NCBI RefSeq assembly: GCF_009765685.1 | Contig: NZ_LMUY01000037.1 | Span: 1 to 34,878, forward strand | Reading direction: 5' to 3' | Length of the DNA: 34,878 nucleotides | Origin: Acidisphaera sp. L21 | GTDB taxonomy: Bacteria > Pseudomonadota > Alphaproteobacteria > Acetobacterales > Acetobacteraceae | In this document: positions 1 through 8,634 of the stretch, one piece after another | How the letters are laid out: each line of letters begins with the position of its first letter | How positions within the stretch are numbered: position 1 is the first letter of the stretch | Notes under the pieces: model-generated | Databases searched by the model: none | What the model was told of the DNA's origin: nothing | The model's input: only the letters and a program-made list of their open reading frames with translations | Program-made: the position numbers and the translations under genes

Positions 1-2
1 CG

Positions 3-1235
3 CCTGCCCGTCAGCAAACTTTGGCGGAGGGGACGGAGAACCTCGCGATCGGGGAGTCGCCGCTGCTGGCTGCCGCCGCGCCGCTACTGCAATTGCTTGC
101 TCGGCTGCGCAATACTGCGAACCCGCCGGACACCGGTGATTTGCGCGAACGCACCGTCCGTGAAATCCGCGCGTTCGAGCAGCGGGCGCGGGATACCGGC
201 GTCCCGATGGAGCAATTGCGCCCGGCCCATTACGCCCTGTGCGCCAGCCTGGACGACGTGGTGTTGAACACACCCTGGGGTAGCGCCGGTGGATGGGACG
301 CACGCTCCCTCGTGTCCACCTTCCACCAGGAGGTACGAAGCGGAAAGCGGTTCTTCGACCTGCTGAAGCAGATGAAGGACAACCCCGGTAAGTTTCTGCC
401 AGTGCTGGAACTGATGTATCTCTGCCTGTCGCTTGGCTTCATCGGGCAATACCGGCTATCCCCCCGCGGCCCCGGCGAGATCGACAGCATCCGGGAAGAA
501 ACCTACGCCATCATCGCCCGCAACCGTGCCGCGGCAAATCCGGAGCTTTCGCCGCACTGGCAGGGGGTGAGCGCGCCGTATCGCGCCTCCCGCGCGCGGC
601 TGCCGATCTGGGTCGCTGCGGTCGCCGGGCTGGCAGTGGTCGGCGGCCTTTTCCTATGGTCCACCACCCGGCTCAATGCGTCATCGGACGATCTGTATGC
701 CCGCATGCTGGCGGCCCCGCCGGCGACAATGCCCACCATCGCCCGAGCGGCCGTGGTGCAGCCGCCACCCCCCCCGCCGGAACCGCCGCTCCCCGGCGTG
801 TTGGAGCGGCTGCGCACCTTCTTGGCGCCGGAAATCAAACAGAACCTGGTATCCGTCGTCGGCACCTCCGCGGTGCCCATCGTGCGCATCAGCAGCCGCG
901 GCATGTTCCCGTCCGGTAGCGCCACCGTCCAGGCCTCGTTCAAGCCACTGCTGGACCGGATCGGACTGGCGCTGAAGGAAGAGCCGGGGACGGTGCAAGT
1001 GGTCGGCTACACCGACAACCAACCGATCCATACCGTCGCCTTCCCCTCCAACTTCGCGCTTTCCACCGCCCGCGCCCAGGCCGCCCGCAGCATCATCGCC
1101 GGCACGCTGGGGATCGACAGCCGGATCAGCGCCGAAGGCCGCGCCGACGCCGAAGCCATCGCGTCCAACGCAACGCCGGAAGGACGGGAGACGAACCGTC
1201 GCATCGAAGTCGTGCTGCATCGGCAGGTCCCCTGA
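3..1235 (+). CDS. tssL: T6SS inner-membrane protein TssL (DotU/ImpK) with C-terminal OmpA domain, 5' partial
   Basis: TssL with TssM (and TssJ, where present) forms the trans-envelope complex that anchors the T6SS baseplate. Visible here are a DotU-type cytoplasmic domain (about residues 10-180 counted from the TTG at 21; key stretch LLAAAAPLLQLLARLRN), one membrane helix (194-214), a proline-rich linker (about 246-258) and an OmpA/MotB-like peptidoglycan-binding domain (about 290-400, with GYTDN and ETNRRIEV). The frame is open to the left edge, no ribosome site precedes the TTG at 21, and family members usually carry several dozen residues before the LLAAAAPL stretch. The true start therefore very probably lies outside the window. 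The stop overlaps the tssM start by one base (TGATG). Identity is near certain; the start is unknown. Confidence 0.95.
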   Translation, partial: PARQQTLAEGTENLAIGESPLLAAAAPLLQLLARLRNTANPPDTGDLRERTVREIRAFEQRARDTGVPMEQLRPAHYALCASLDDVVLNTPWGSAGGWDARSLVSTFHQEVRSGKRFFDLLKQMKDNPGKFLPVLELMYLCLSLGFIGQYRLSPRGPGEIDSIREETYAIIARNRAAANPELSPHWQGVSAPYRASRARLPIWVAAVAGLAVVGGLFLWSTTRLNASSDDLYARMLAAPPATMPTIARAAVVQPPPPPPEPPLPGVLERLRTFLAPEIKQNLVSVVGTSAVPIVRISSRGMFPSGSATVQASFKPLLDRIGLALKEEPGTVQVVGYTDNQPIHTVAFPSNFALSTARAQAARSIIAGTLGIDSRISAEGRADAEAIASNATPEGRETNRRIEVVLHRQVP

Positions 1236-4200
1236 TGTTCATCTTCCGCTTCATCATCCGCCTGCTGCTGTCGCGCTGGTTCCTCACCTTCGTCGGCACC
1301 ACCTTGCTCGCTGCGTTGGTGTGGGAATTCGGGCCCATGCTGCCGCAGTTGGAGGAGGATTGGCGGCGCGGGGTCGTCATCCTGGTCCTGCTGCTGGTCT
1401 GGCTGGTGGCGAATGTCCTACTGGACGCGCGCCGCCGCCGGCGCGAGCGCGTGCTGATGGTCGGCATCACCCAGTCCCCCATCAATACCGGCCCCGATCT
1501 GGACGCCGCCGGGCGGGAAGAGGCGGAGGCGCTGGCGGAGAAGCTGTCGAGCGCCATCACGCTGCTGAAGAAGGCGCGAGGCACCCGCGGCTATTTGTAC
1601 GAACAGCCCTGGTACGCCATCATCGGCCCACCCGGCGCGGGCAAAACTACCGCACTGCTGAACGCAGGGCTGAAATTCCCGCTGGCCGCGGAGATGGGCC
1701 AGGGTGCCGTGGCCGGCGTCGGCGGCACACGCATGTGCGACTGGTGGTTCACCGAGGACGCGGTGCTGATCGACACTGCCGGCCGTTACACCACCCAGGA
1801 TTCGGACGCCGGCGTGGACAAGGCTGGCTGGGAAGCATTCCTGGAACTGCTGAAGACCACCCGCCCCCGCCAGCCGCTGAACGGCGTGCTGGTCGCCATC
1901 TCGCTGACCGAAATCGCCACCGCGCCCGCCAATGAGCGCATCGCCCACGCCCGCGCCATCCGACGCCGGATCAAGGAGTTGGAAACCAAGCTGTCGGTGC
2001 GCATGCCGGTCTACGCGCTGTTCACCAAGGCAGATCTGATCGCCGGGTTCACCGAATTCTTCGACGATTTGGACCGCGACCGGCGCGACCAGGCCTGGGG
2101 CGTCACCTTCCCACTGACCAAGACCGAAGCCGGTCCCGCCGCTGCCTTTGCCGACGAGTTGCGGCAATTGGTGGCGCGGCTGGACGAACGGCTATTCGCC
2201 CGGTTGCAAGCCGAACGCAGCCCGGAGCGCCGCGCCGCCATCGCCGGCTTCCCCACCCAGGTCGCGACGCTGGAGCAACCACTCAGCGCGTTCCTGACCG
2301 AAGCGTTCGGCGGCTCCCGCCTGGACCCCGCGCCATTCCTCCGCGGCGCCTATCTCACCTCCGGCACGCAGGAGGGAACGCCGATTGACCGGCTGACCGG
2401 CGCGATGGCCAGGTCCTTTGGTCTGGACCAGCGACGTGCTACCAGCCTACGACCGGAGCAGGGGCGCAGCTACTTCCTTGGCCGGCTGCTGCGTCAGGTG
2501 GTGTTTGGTGAGGCGATGCTCGTCAGCGAACCGCCTGGCGCGGCGCGGCGGCGCCTGCTGATCCGCGGCAGCGCCTTCGCAGGCGTAGCGTTGGGGACGA
2601 TGCTCTTCGCCGGCCTGGTTTGGGCCAGCGACGCGTCCGACCAACGCGATGTCGATGCGACGGCCCGGGCGCTCGCCGCCTATGAAACCACTGCGCATGG
2701 CTTGCCGCTTGACCCGGTGAACGATGCCGACCTGCAGCGCCTGCTGCCACTACTAGACCAGGCCCGCGCTTTGCCGCACGGCGTGGATTCCGGCGAGGGC
2801 AGTTCGATGTTCAGCCGGATGAGCCTGGCCCAGAGCGCCAAGCTCGGCGCCGGGTCGCGTGCCGTCTACCGTCACGCTTTGGCCAACGCGCTGCTGCCGC
2901 GCATGGTCTGGCGATTGGAGGCGCAGATCCGCGGCAATATAGGCCGGCCGGACTTCCTGTACGAGGCAACGCGCGTCTACCTGATGCTGGGCGGCGGCGG
3001 CCCGTTGGACCGGGACCTGGTGCGGGAATGGATGACGCTGGATTGGCGTGCTACCTACCCCGGCGCCTTCAACCAGCCGATGCTGGACGAACTCGGCCGC
3101 CACTTGGACGCATTGCTGGCCGAGCCACTGCCCCCCGTCAGCCTGGATGGTCAGTTGGTGGCCGCAGCGCGTGCCACGTTCAGCCGGGTGCCGTTGGCCT
3201 CGCGGGTATATTCGCGCATCAAACCCTCCGCCGCCGCCCAACGCATACCGCCCTGGTTGCCGAGCGACGCACTGGGCTTGGCGGGATTGCGCGTGTTCGT
3301 GCGCGCGTCGGGCAAGGCGCTCACCGATGGGGTGCCTGGTTTCCTGACGGTGAACGGATTCCATAAGGTGCTGCTGCCGGCGCTGGGGCCGGCCGCGCGC
3401 GAGGTCGCCGGGGAAAGCTGGGTGCTGGGCGAACGCTCCGCCATCAGCACCGGGCCAGCAGAAATGCGGGCGCTAGAGCAGCAGGTGATAGCACTTTACG
3501 AGGCGGATTATATCGCCGCGTGGGACGCGATGCTGGCCGATCTAAACGTCGTGCCGCTGCGCAGCCTCACGCAGGCAGCGCAGGATCTATATATTCTGGC
3601 ATCACCGCAATCGCCGATGCGTGATTTGCTGGTCTCCGCATCACGCCAACTGACCCTGTCGGTTCCGCCCACGCCGACCGGTGCGGCTGGGCTGGCAGCA
3701 CAGGCGCAGGCGGCAGCGCAACAAGCGGCGGCCAGCAACGTCAGCAGTGCGGAGTCGAGGGTGGCGGCCGCGATGGGCACAACCATGGTGTCCGCCCCCG
3801 TATTACCGCCGGGCCACGAAATCGATGACCGGTATAAACCTTTGCGCGACCTGGTCGCCGGAGGCGCCGCGGCCCCGATCGAACAAGTGCTGAAGTTGTT
3901 GAACGATCTACAGCAGCAACTGGCCAAGCTGGCCGCAGCGCCACTGGGCACCGCACCACCCCCGACCGCCAGCGGCAACGACCCGGCGTTGGCCCTGCGG
4001 ACCGAGGCACAGCGCCAACCCCAACCGCTCGCGCGTTGGCTGGGCGACATGTCGACCTCCGGCACCGTGCTACGCGGCGGCGGGGCTCGCCAGCAGGTGG
4101 TGGCGGCATTCAACGGCCCTGGGGGCCCGGCCTCGCTGTGCCCCATCGCCGTGAATGGCCGCTATCCCTTCACCGCCGGTGCGACGCTGGAAACGCCGAT

Positions 4201-4801
4201 GGACGATTTCGGCAAGCTGTTTTCCACCGGCGGGCTGATCGACGGTTTCGTCAACACGCAATTGCGTCCCTACATCGACATGTCCGGCAAGACTTGGAAG
4301 CCGCAGATAGCGGATGGCGTGCCGCCGCCGATCTCCCCGGCTGACCTCGCAAACTTCCAGCGCGCCGCCGTCATCCGAGACCTGTTCTTCAGCGGCGGCG
4401 GCACCACGCCCGGCGTTCGCTTCGACATCACGCCCACCGATCTGGACGAGGGTGCGCGACAAGTGACGCTGGATTTCGACGGCGTCGCGGTAACCAACGT
4501 TCACGGTCCCTCCCGCGCCACGTCGATCACCTGGCCTGGCTCGACCAGGATGCAAAGCGTGCGGTTGGTGTTCGATCCGCCCCCGGTCGGTGGCACGGGC
4601 GTGCTGTCCGGCTCCGGACCCTGGGCGATGTTCCGCCTGTTCGCGCGCGGCACCATCACGCAGGCGGGCACCCCGGAGAAATACACCCTGGCTTTCAAAA
4701 TCGGCGAACGCTCGGCCTCGTTCGAGATCCGGGCGAGTTCGGTCATTAATCCCTTCGCGCCGGGTCTACTGCAGGATTTCCGTTGTCCCACGGTGCAGTA
4801 A
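1235..4801 (+). CDS. tssM: T6SS membrane complex subunit TssM (IcmF/ImpL)
   Basis: TssM is the large inner-membrane component that spans the periplasm and binds TssL. The 1188-residue protein has the family layout. There is an N-terminal membrane hairpin (about residues 8-33 and 46-63), then a cytoplasmic NTPase-like domain with Walker A GPPGAGKTT (131-139), DTAGR (180-184) and FTKAD (263-267). A third membrane helix follows (about 441-463), then a long periplasmic part ending in the IcmF C-terminal region. An intact Walker A is not universal in TssM, so ATP/GTP binding is plausible here. The ATG overlaps the tssL stop by one base and the 3' end overlaps tagF by 19 bases, so translation is likely coupled. 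Length is normal for the family. Confidence 0.97.
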   Translation: MFIFRFIIRLLLSRWFLTFVGTTLLAALVWEFGPMLPQLEEDWRRGVVILVLLLVWLVANVLLDARRRRRERVLMVGITQSPINTGPDLDAAGREEAEALAEKLSSAITLLKKARGTRGYLYEQPWYAIIGPPGAGKTTALLNAGLKFPLAAEMGQGAVAGVGGTRMCDWWFTEDAVLIDTAGRYTTQDSDAGVDKAGWEAFLELLKTTRPRQPLNGVLVAISLTEIATAPANERIAHARAIRRRIKELETKLSVRMPVYALFTKADLIAGFTEFFDDLDRDRRDQAWGVTFPLTKTEAGPAAAFADELRQLVARLDERLFARLQAERSPERRAAIAGFPTQVATLEQPLSAFLTEAFGGSRLDPAPFLRGAYLTSGTQEGTPIDRLTGAMARSFGLDQRRATSLRPEQGRSYFLGRLLRQVVFGEAMLVSEPPGAARRRLLIRGSAFAGVALGTMLFAGLVWASDASDQRDVDATARALAAYETTAHGLPLDPVNDADLQRLLPLLDQARALPHGVDSGEGSSMFSRMSLAQSAKLGAGSRAVYRHALANALLPRMVWRLEAQIRGNIGRPDFLYEATRVYLMLGGGGPLDRDLVREWMTLDWRATYPGAFNQPMLDELGRHLDALLAEPLPPVSLDGQLVAAARATFSRVPLASRVYSRIKPSAAAQRIPPWLPSDALGLAGLRVFVRASGKALTDGVPGFLTVNGFHKVLLPALGPAAREVAGESWVLGERSAISTGPAEMRALEQQVIALYEADYIAAWDAMLADLNVVPLRSLTQAAQDLYILASPQSPMRDLLVSASRQLTLSVPPTPTGAAGLAAQAQAAAQQAAASNVSSAESRVAAAMGTTMVSAPVLPPGHEIDDRYKPLRDLVAGGAAAPIEQVLKLLNDLQQQLAKLAAAPLGTAPPPTASGNDPALALRTEAQRQPQPLARWLGDMSTSGTVLRGGGARQQVVAAFNGPGGPASLCPIAVNGRYPFTAGATLETPMDDFGKLFSTGGLIDGFVNTQLRPYIDMSGKTWKPQIADGVPPPISPADLANFQRAAVIRDLFFSGGGTTPGVRFDITPTDLDEGARQVTLDFDGVAVTNVHGPSRATSITWPGSTRMQSVRLVFDPPPVGGTGVLSGSGPWAMFRLFARGTITQAGTPEKYTLAFKIGERSASFEIRASSVINPFAPGLLQDFRCPTVQ

Positions 4802-5361
4802 GCATCGGGTTCTACGGAAAGCTTCCAGTCCGCGGCGATTTCCTCCGCTCCGGCCTGCCGCGCAGCTTCGTCGACCCTTGGGATGACTGGCTGCAACGCG
4901 GCATCGCAGCCACGCAAACTCGCGAGCCGGACTGGGTGTCCGCCTGGTTGGAGGCACCAATTTGGCGCTTCCTATTGCCCGCCGGTTGCTGCGGGGACCA
5001 GGCAGTTCTGGGGGTATGGATGCCCAGCGTAGATCGCGCCAACCGCTACTTCCCGCTGACCCTGGCCGCAGTCGGGGACATCACCGCCGCCGGTGCCTTT
5101 CTGGACGCCGCGGAGCAAGCTGGGGTCGATGCGCTGGCGCATGATTGGGAACCCGAAGCACTGGCCGAGCGATTGCAGAATGCATTTGGACCGGGCGACG
5201 CGTCTGACACACAAGCCGCAGACGCAGGACAGGCCCAATGGTGGACGGCCGGAGGCGCGCGCATGCCGCCAAGGACGATCCTAACGCATGGTTTGCCGGA
5301 AAGTGATGAATTTCCCGGAATGATCGACAGTGATTGGGTGCCAGCGGAGTTAAACCAGTGA
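4783..5361 (+). CDS. tagF: T6SS-associated protein TagF (ImpM family)
   Basis: TagF is a cytoplasmic negative regulator of T6SS assembly; in studied systems it acts by sequestering or antagonising the FHA protein. The 192-residue product begins with the family hallmark GFYGKLPVRGDFL (residues 9-21) and continues with the PWDDWLQ, PIWRFLLPAG and MPSVDRANRYFPLT blocks. The TTG start at 4783 lies inside the end of tssM, with a GGA-containing site (GCAGGA) just upstream. No in-frame ATG or GTG occurs between this TTG and the conserved core. The 3' end overlaps pppA by four bases. Pairing with PppA indicates the threonine-phosphorylation and TagF checkpoints known in other T6SSs, although no kinase is in view. 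Confidence 0.93.
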   Translation: MSHGAVSIGFYGKLPVRGDFLRSGLPRSFVDPWDDWLQRGIAATQTREPDWVSAWLEAPIWRFLLPAGCCGDQAVLGVWMPSVDRANRYFPLTLAAVGDITAAGAFLDAAEQAGVDALAHDWEPEALAERLQNAFGPGDASDTQAADAGQAQWWTAGGARMPPRTILTHGLPESDEFPGMIDSDWVPAELNQ

Positions 5362-6119
5362 ACGAGAGTGGGTTCATCCACACGACGGCGACGGCGGGCC
5401 GCTTCCGGTCGTGGGCGGCGACCCATTGCGGCACCGTGCGAACCCATAATGAAGACGCCTTCATCAATCGTCCGGATTTGGGCATTTGGGTGGTTGCCGA
5501 TGGCGCAGGCGGGCATGAGGCTGGGGAAGTCGCATCCGGCCGGATTGTTCAGGCATTGGAAGGGCTGCAAGCCGGGCTCTCGGCGGGGCAGGCCTTGGCT
5601 GAGGTGCGACTGCGCGTGCAAGAAACCCATGATTGGCTGCGGGCAGAGGCGGCACGCCGCGGCGAAGGCGTCATGATCGCGAGCACGGTGGTGGTCCTAC
5701 TGGTCCGCGGCGATCATTTCGCCTGCTTATGGGCTGGTGATTCGCGTGCCTACATGCTGCGCGGCGGCGTGCTAGTGCAGGTATCGCGCGACCACAGCCT
5801 GGTGCAGGAGATGGTTGAGTCCGGGAACATTACCTCCGCCGAAGCCGAAGGCCACCCGCACGCCAACATCATCACCCGCGCCGTCGGTGCCGAGATCGAG
5901 AGTTTCGAGCTCGACAAACGATCCGGCAAACTCCTTCCCGGCGATCGGCTGCTATTGTGCAGCGACGGGTTGTGCAAAGTGCTGTCCGACCTCGAGATCG
6001 AACGTCAACTCGGCCGTGACGACGACGCGCCGGCCGAACGGTTGGTGCTGGCCGCTCTGGCCGCCAAGGCGAATGACAACATCACCGCCGTCACGATCGA
6101 GGTTACGCACCCGCCGTAA
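5358..6119 (+). CDS. pppA: PP2C-type serine/threonine phosphatase PppA of the T6SS
   Basis: A metal-dependent PP2C phosphatase that, by family precedent, reverses PpkA-driven phosphorylation of the FHA scaffold and switches the T6SS off. The 253-residue form starts at GTG 5358, which overlaps the tagF stop (GTGA) and is preceded by GGAG; a longer reading from TTG 5334 is less likely. Conserved PP2C motifs are NEDAF (31-35), VVADGAGGHEAGE (45-57), WAGDSRAY (125-132), SRDHSLVQ (143-150), SDG (202-204) and ANDN (238-241). They supply the metal-binding aspartates D33, D48, D203 and D240, so the enzyme looks active. No signal peptide is seen. The rhizobial ImpN protein fuses phosphatase and kinase; here the phosphatase stands alone. 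Confidence 0.93.
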   Translation: MNESGFIHTTATAGRFRSWAATHCGTVRTHNEDAFINRPDLGIWVVADGAGGHEAGEVASGRIVQALEGLQAGLSAGQALAEVRLRVQETHDWLRAEAARRGEGVMIASTVVVLLVRGDHFACLWAGDSRAYMLRGGVLVQVSRDHSLVQEMVESGNITSAEAEGHPHANIITRAVGAEIESFELDKRSGKLLPGDRLLLCSDGLCKVLSDLEIERQLGRDDDAPAERLVLAALAAKANDNITAVTIEVTHPP

Positions 6120-6121
6120 TG

Positions 6122-7612
6122 CTAGCCGGGCAGCACGCCCGCCTGCCGCATCGGTCCCAACCGGTTATCCACCACGTCGTGCAGGATCCTGTGCAGGGTC
6201 TCGTGCTTTTCTTCCGGGATGTCGTGGCGAAGATCCTGGAACCAAGTATCCAGATCAGCCTCGCCCTCGCCGGCTAGTATCCGCCCGCACACGAACTGCA
6301 TCGCCCGTGTTGCCGGCAGCCCCGTTCCCAGCGCGGTGGACGCCAATCCGCCAGACGGCTCCGGCCCCGCCAGGGATGTAATCTGTGCACCAAGCGTTCG
6401 GTTGAACCGAATTGCCTCAGTTGAGGGTGGGGTGCCGGGTCGCGGCACGATAAGCGCCTGATTGGTGCCGACCAGCACAGCCGCCAATTCCGCCGGGTTG
6501 CTGTGACCCGGCGCTGTCGCCAGCAAATCCGCAACTCGCATCGGTCCGTCGCGCAGTGCCTTGACGAAGTGGCGGAAAGCCGGGCCCATTTCCGCCTGGC
6601 CGGCCGGCACATCGATCGCGAAGACGAAGTCATCCGCCGGCACAGACATCACCACGAACAATTCACGCAACACAGCATCACGCTGTTCGTTGGTCAACCG
6701 GCGCGCGCCGCGTACGAACAAATCGTGCCGAAGCTGGCGAGGCATGCAGATATCCTTGACCAATTCGCGCATGATCGGGTCTTCGTACCGGTTCAGCAGG
6801 CCACGCTGTGTGTCCGACAACATCAGATCCGGGAACGACTCCAGCAGGTTGCCCGACGCCGCCCAGTCCAGCTTCGCATCCGACAGCGCGGCCGCGACGT
6901 CGGCGTGGAAGCAGGGCGACCAATGCGCGTTCATATACTCATGCGCCAGATAACCGACCGCGGCCTCCCCCAACCGCGCCACCAGGTCACTGGCCAGCGG
7001 GTCCATCAGGTAGCGGGCCGACGCATCCTTCAATTCGCCAGCAAATGCCAGGCCCGCCGTCACCTGCCGGTCGCTGCGCCCCGGACTGCGGCGCCCTGCC
7101 TCGAATACCAGACGCTGCAATCCGATCCCGCCCTGCCAGGCCGGCAACGCGTTGTAGCTGAGGTGAACCAGCCCGCCCGGCGCCACCACCCGGTTCAACA
7201 GCCGCACGATACCGGCACGTACGGCGGGGGAGACCCAGCTCCACACGCCATGCATGCTCACCACATCGGCCGGCCGCATGTCACGCTCGGCCAGGGCAGC
7301 GAAGTCTGCTTCGATGAACGTTATATTATCGAGCCCAGCCTGGTTCGCCAGCGAGCGGCCGGCGGCGATATGCGCCGGGTTGTAGTCCACCGCCGTCACC
7401 TGCCAACCAGGGTTGGACGCCGCCATCAGCGCCGCGTTCATCCCGCGGCCGCAGCCCAGTTCCAGATAATGCGCAGCGTCCGTCTGCATCGGCAGCCGTG
7501 AATCCACGCCGCCCAGCAAGCCCGCCAACGTCAGATGCGCCGGCGCCTGCGGACGATAGAACCCGGTGATGTATTCGATGTCGGCGACGTAGCCGCCAGC
7601 CCAGTCGGTCAA
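6122..7612 (-). CDS. Class I SAM-dependent methyltransferase with MethyTransf_Reg-type domain
   Basis: A 496-residue methyltransferase of unknown substrate. The N-terminal GYVADIEYITGFYR is typical of the family that carries the methyltransferase regulatory domain (PF10119). The SAM-binding motif I is LELGCGRG (50-57), followed by VTAVDYNPAHIAAG (72-85) and ITFIEADF (97-104). SMHGVWSWVSP (119-129) is the usual post-motif block of this family. The C-terminal half (about 220-496) would hold the regulatory region. The TTG start at 7612 overlaps the tssG stop as TTGA, making this the last gene of the tssA-G operon. It therefore probably modifies, or is co-expressed with, the secretion apparatus. 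It is not a core tss gene and its role is unknown. It converges with pppA, leaving two bases between the two stops. Confidence 0.87.
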   Translation of the reverse strand: MTDWAGGYVADIEYITGFYRPQAPAHLTLAGLLGGVDSRLPMQTDAAHYLELGCGRGMNAALMAASNPGWQVTAVDYNPAHIAAGRSLANQAGLDNITFIEADFAALAERDMRPADVVSMHGVWSWVSPAVRAGIVRLLNRVVAPGGLVHLSYNALPAWQGGIGLQRLVFEAGRRSPGRSDRQVTAGLAFAGELKDASARYLMDPLASDLVARLGEAAVGYLAHEYMNAHWSPCFHADVAAALSDAKLDWAASGNLLESFPDLMLSDTQRGLLNRYEDPIMRELVKDICMPRQLRHDLFVRGARRLTNEQRDAVLRELFVVMSVPADDFVFAIDVPAGQAEMGPAFRHFVKALRDGPMRVADLLATAPGHSNPAELAAVLVGTNQALIVPRPGTPPSTEAIRFNRTLGAQITSLAGPEPSGGLASTALGTGLPATRAMQFVCGRILAGEGEADLDTWFQDLRHDIPEEKHETLHRILHDVVDNRLGPMRQAGVLPG

Positions 7613-8634
7613 TGTGCCAAACCTTCCACCAATTCTGCCTCGAAGACCGCCTCCGCCGGGTGCACGCGCGGCGGCGCGGCCCCAGGCGCTGGGATCCAGC
7701 TATTCCAACCCAACCGCGCATCGGCCGCACCCAACGACATCGGCTGCAAGGCGTCACGCGACAGCACGGGGTTGATCGCGAACCCGACCTCGTATCCGAC
7801 GAAGGCCCGAACCAGGCCCACCAGGCGGCGCAGCGCATCGCGATCCGGCAGCAGGGCCTGAAAGGAGTCCGCATCCAGCGGGCCCACCCGCAGCACGATA
7901 CGGGCCTGCTGGTCCCATGCGCGGATGCCGATCGTCGCGTCCTCGCTCAGCCGGCTGAAATTGCCAAGCTGCAGCCCGCGCGCCAGCGACGTCCGCTGGT
8001 CCGGCGGCAACGGGAGCCAGGCGCCCATGAATTGTTGCACCTCCACCGGCCGTGCCAACCAGTCCGACGCCAACGCCGCCAGCCGGTCCGCCGATCGCGG
8101 GCGGGCGGCGAATAGCCCGGCGTAGTGCTGCAGCGGCGACACGCCGGCGGGCAGCCGATCGGTAAGGTGTGGCGTGCCGTATCCCGTCAGCGCCAGCAGA
8201 GCGCTGGCCACCGGATCATCGCCCTCCCCCGCCAGCTTCGCGACGTCGGCCGCGCGGTGGGGCCGGTATTTCGTTCCGGCCGCGGCGAAGAACGCCGTCA
8301 TCGCTTGCGACAACACCGCCAGGAAATCATGCAGTGAGCGCGACCGATTGCGCAGCCCGGCCACCACCGCGTCGGTATAATGCCGCGGCAGCACGCCCGA
8401 CGGCCCGGTGAGCCCGAACAGCGTCACCGCCATACCCGGGGGCGCCTCCGCCTCACCCGGTTCGACCGTCAACACTTCGGCCGAAGGGAAAGCCAGGCCT
8501 GTCGAACTTCGAAACCGCACGGCCTCCGCCGGGTTTGCGCGGCGGCGCAGGAAGGTCAACACCCGCACCGCGGCGTCGAAGCTGAACCGGCGCGGTTCGG
8601 TCTGCAACCGGTCCGCAGCGCCTCGTTCCGTCAC
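7609..8634 (-). CDS. tssG: T6SS baseplate subunit TssG (VasB/ImpH)
   Basis: TssG is a wedge protein of the T6SS baseplate that works with TssF and TssE. The 341-residue product shows the family pattern: FSFDAAVRVLTFL near the N terminus, VRFRSSTGLAFPSAEV, then FGLTGPSGVLPRHYTD and a downstream LHDFLAVL block. The start chosen is GTG 8634, because it overlaps the tssF stop as GTGA and brings the protein to family length. The open frame runs upstream to 8793, but those 53 residues are arginine/glycine-rich shadow sequence inside tssF. The 3' end overlaps the methyltransferase start. Confidence 0.94.
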   Translation of the reverse strand: MTERGAADRLQTEPRRFSFDAAVRVLTFLRRRANPAEAVRFRSSTGLAFPSAEVLTVEPGEAEAPPGMAVTLFGLTGPSGVLPRHYTDAVVAGLRNRSRSLHDFLAVLSQAMTAFFAAAGTKYRPHRAADVAKLAGEGDDPVASALLALTGYGTPHLTDRLPAGVSPLQHYAGLFAARPRSADRLAALASDWLARPVEVQQFMGAWLPLPPDQRTSLARGLQLGNFSRLSEDATIGIRAWDQQARIVLRVGPLDADSFQALLPDRDALRRLVGLVRAFVGYEVGFAINPVLSRDALQPMSLGAADARLGWNSWIPAPGAAPPRVHPAEAVFEAELVEGLAH

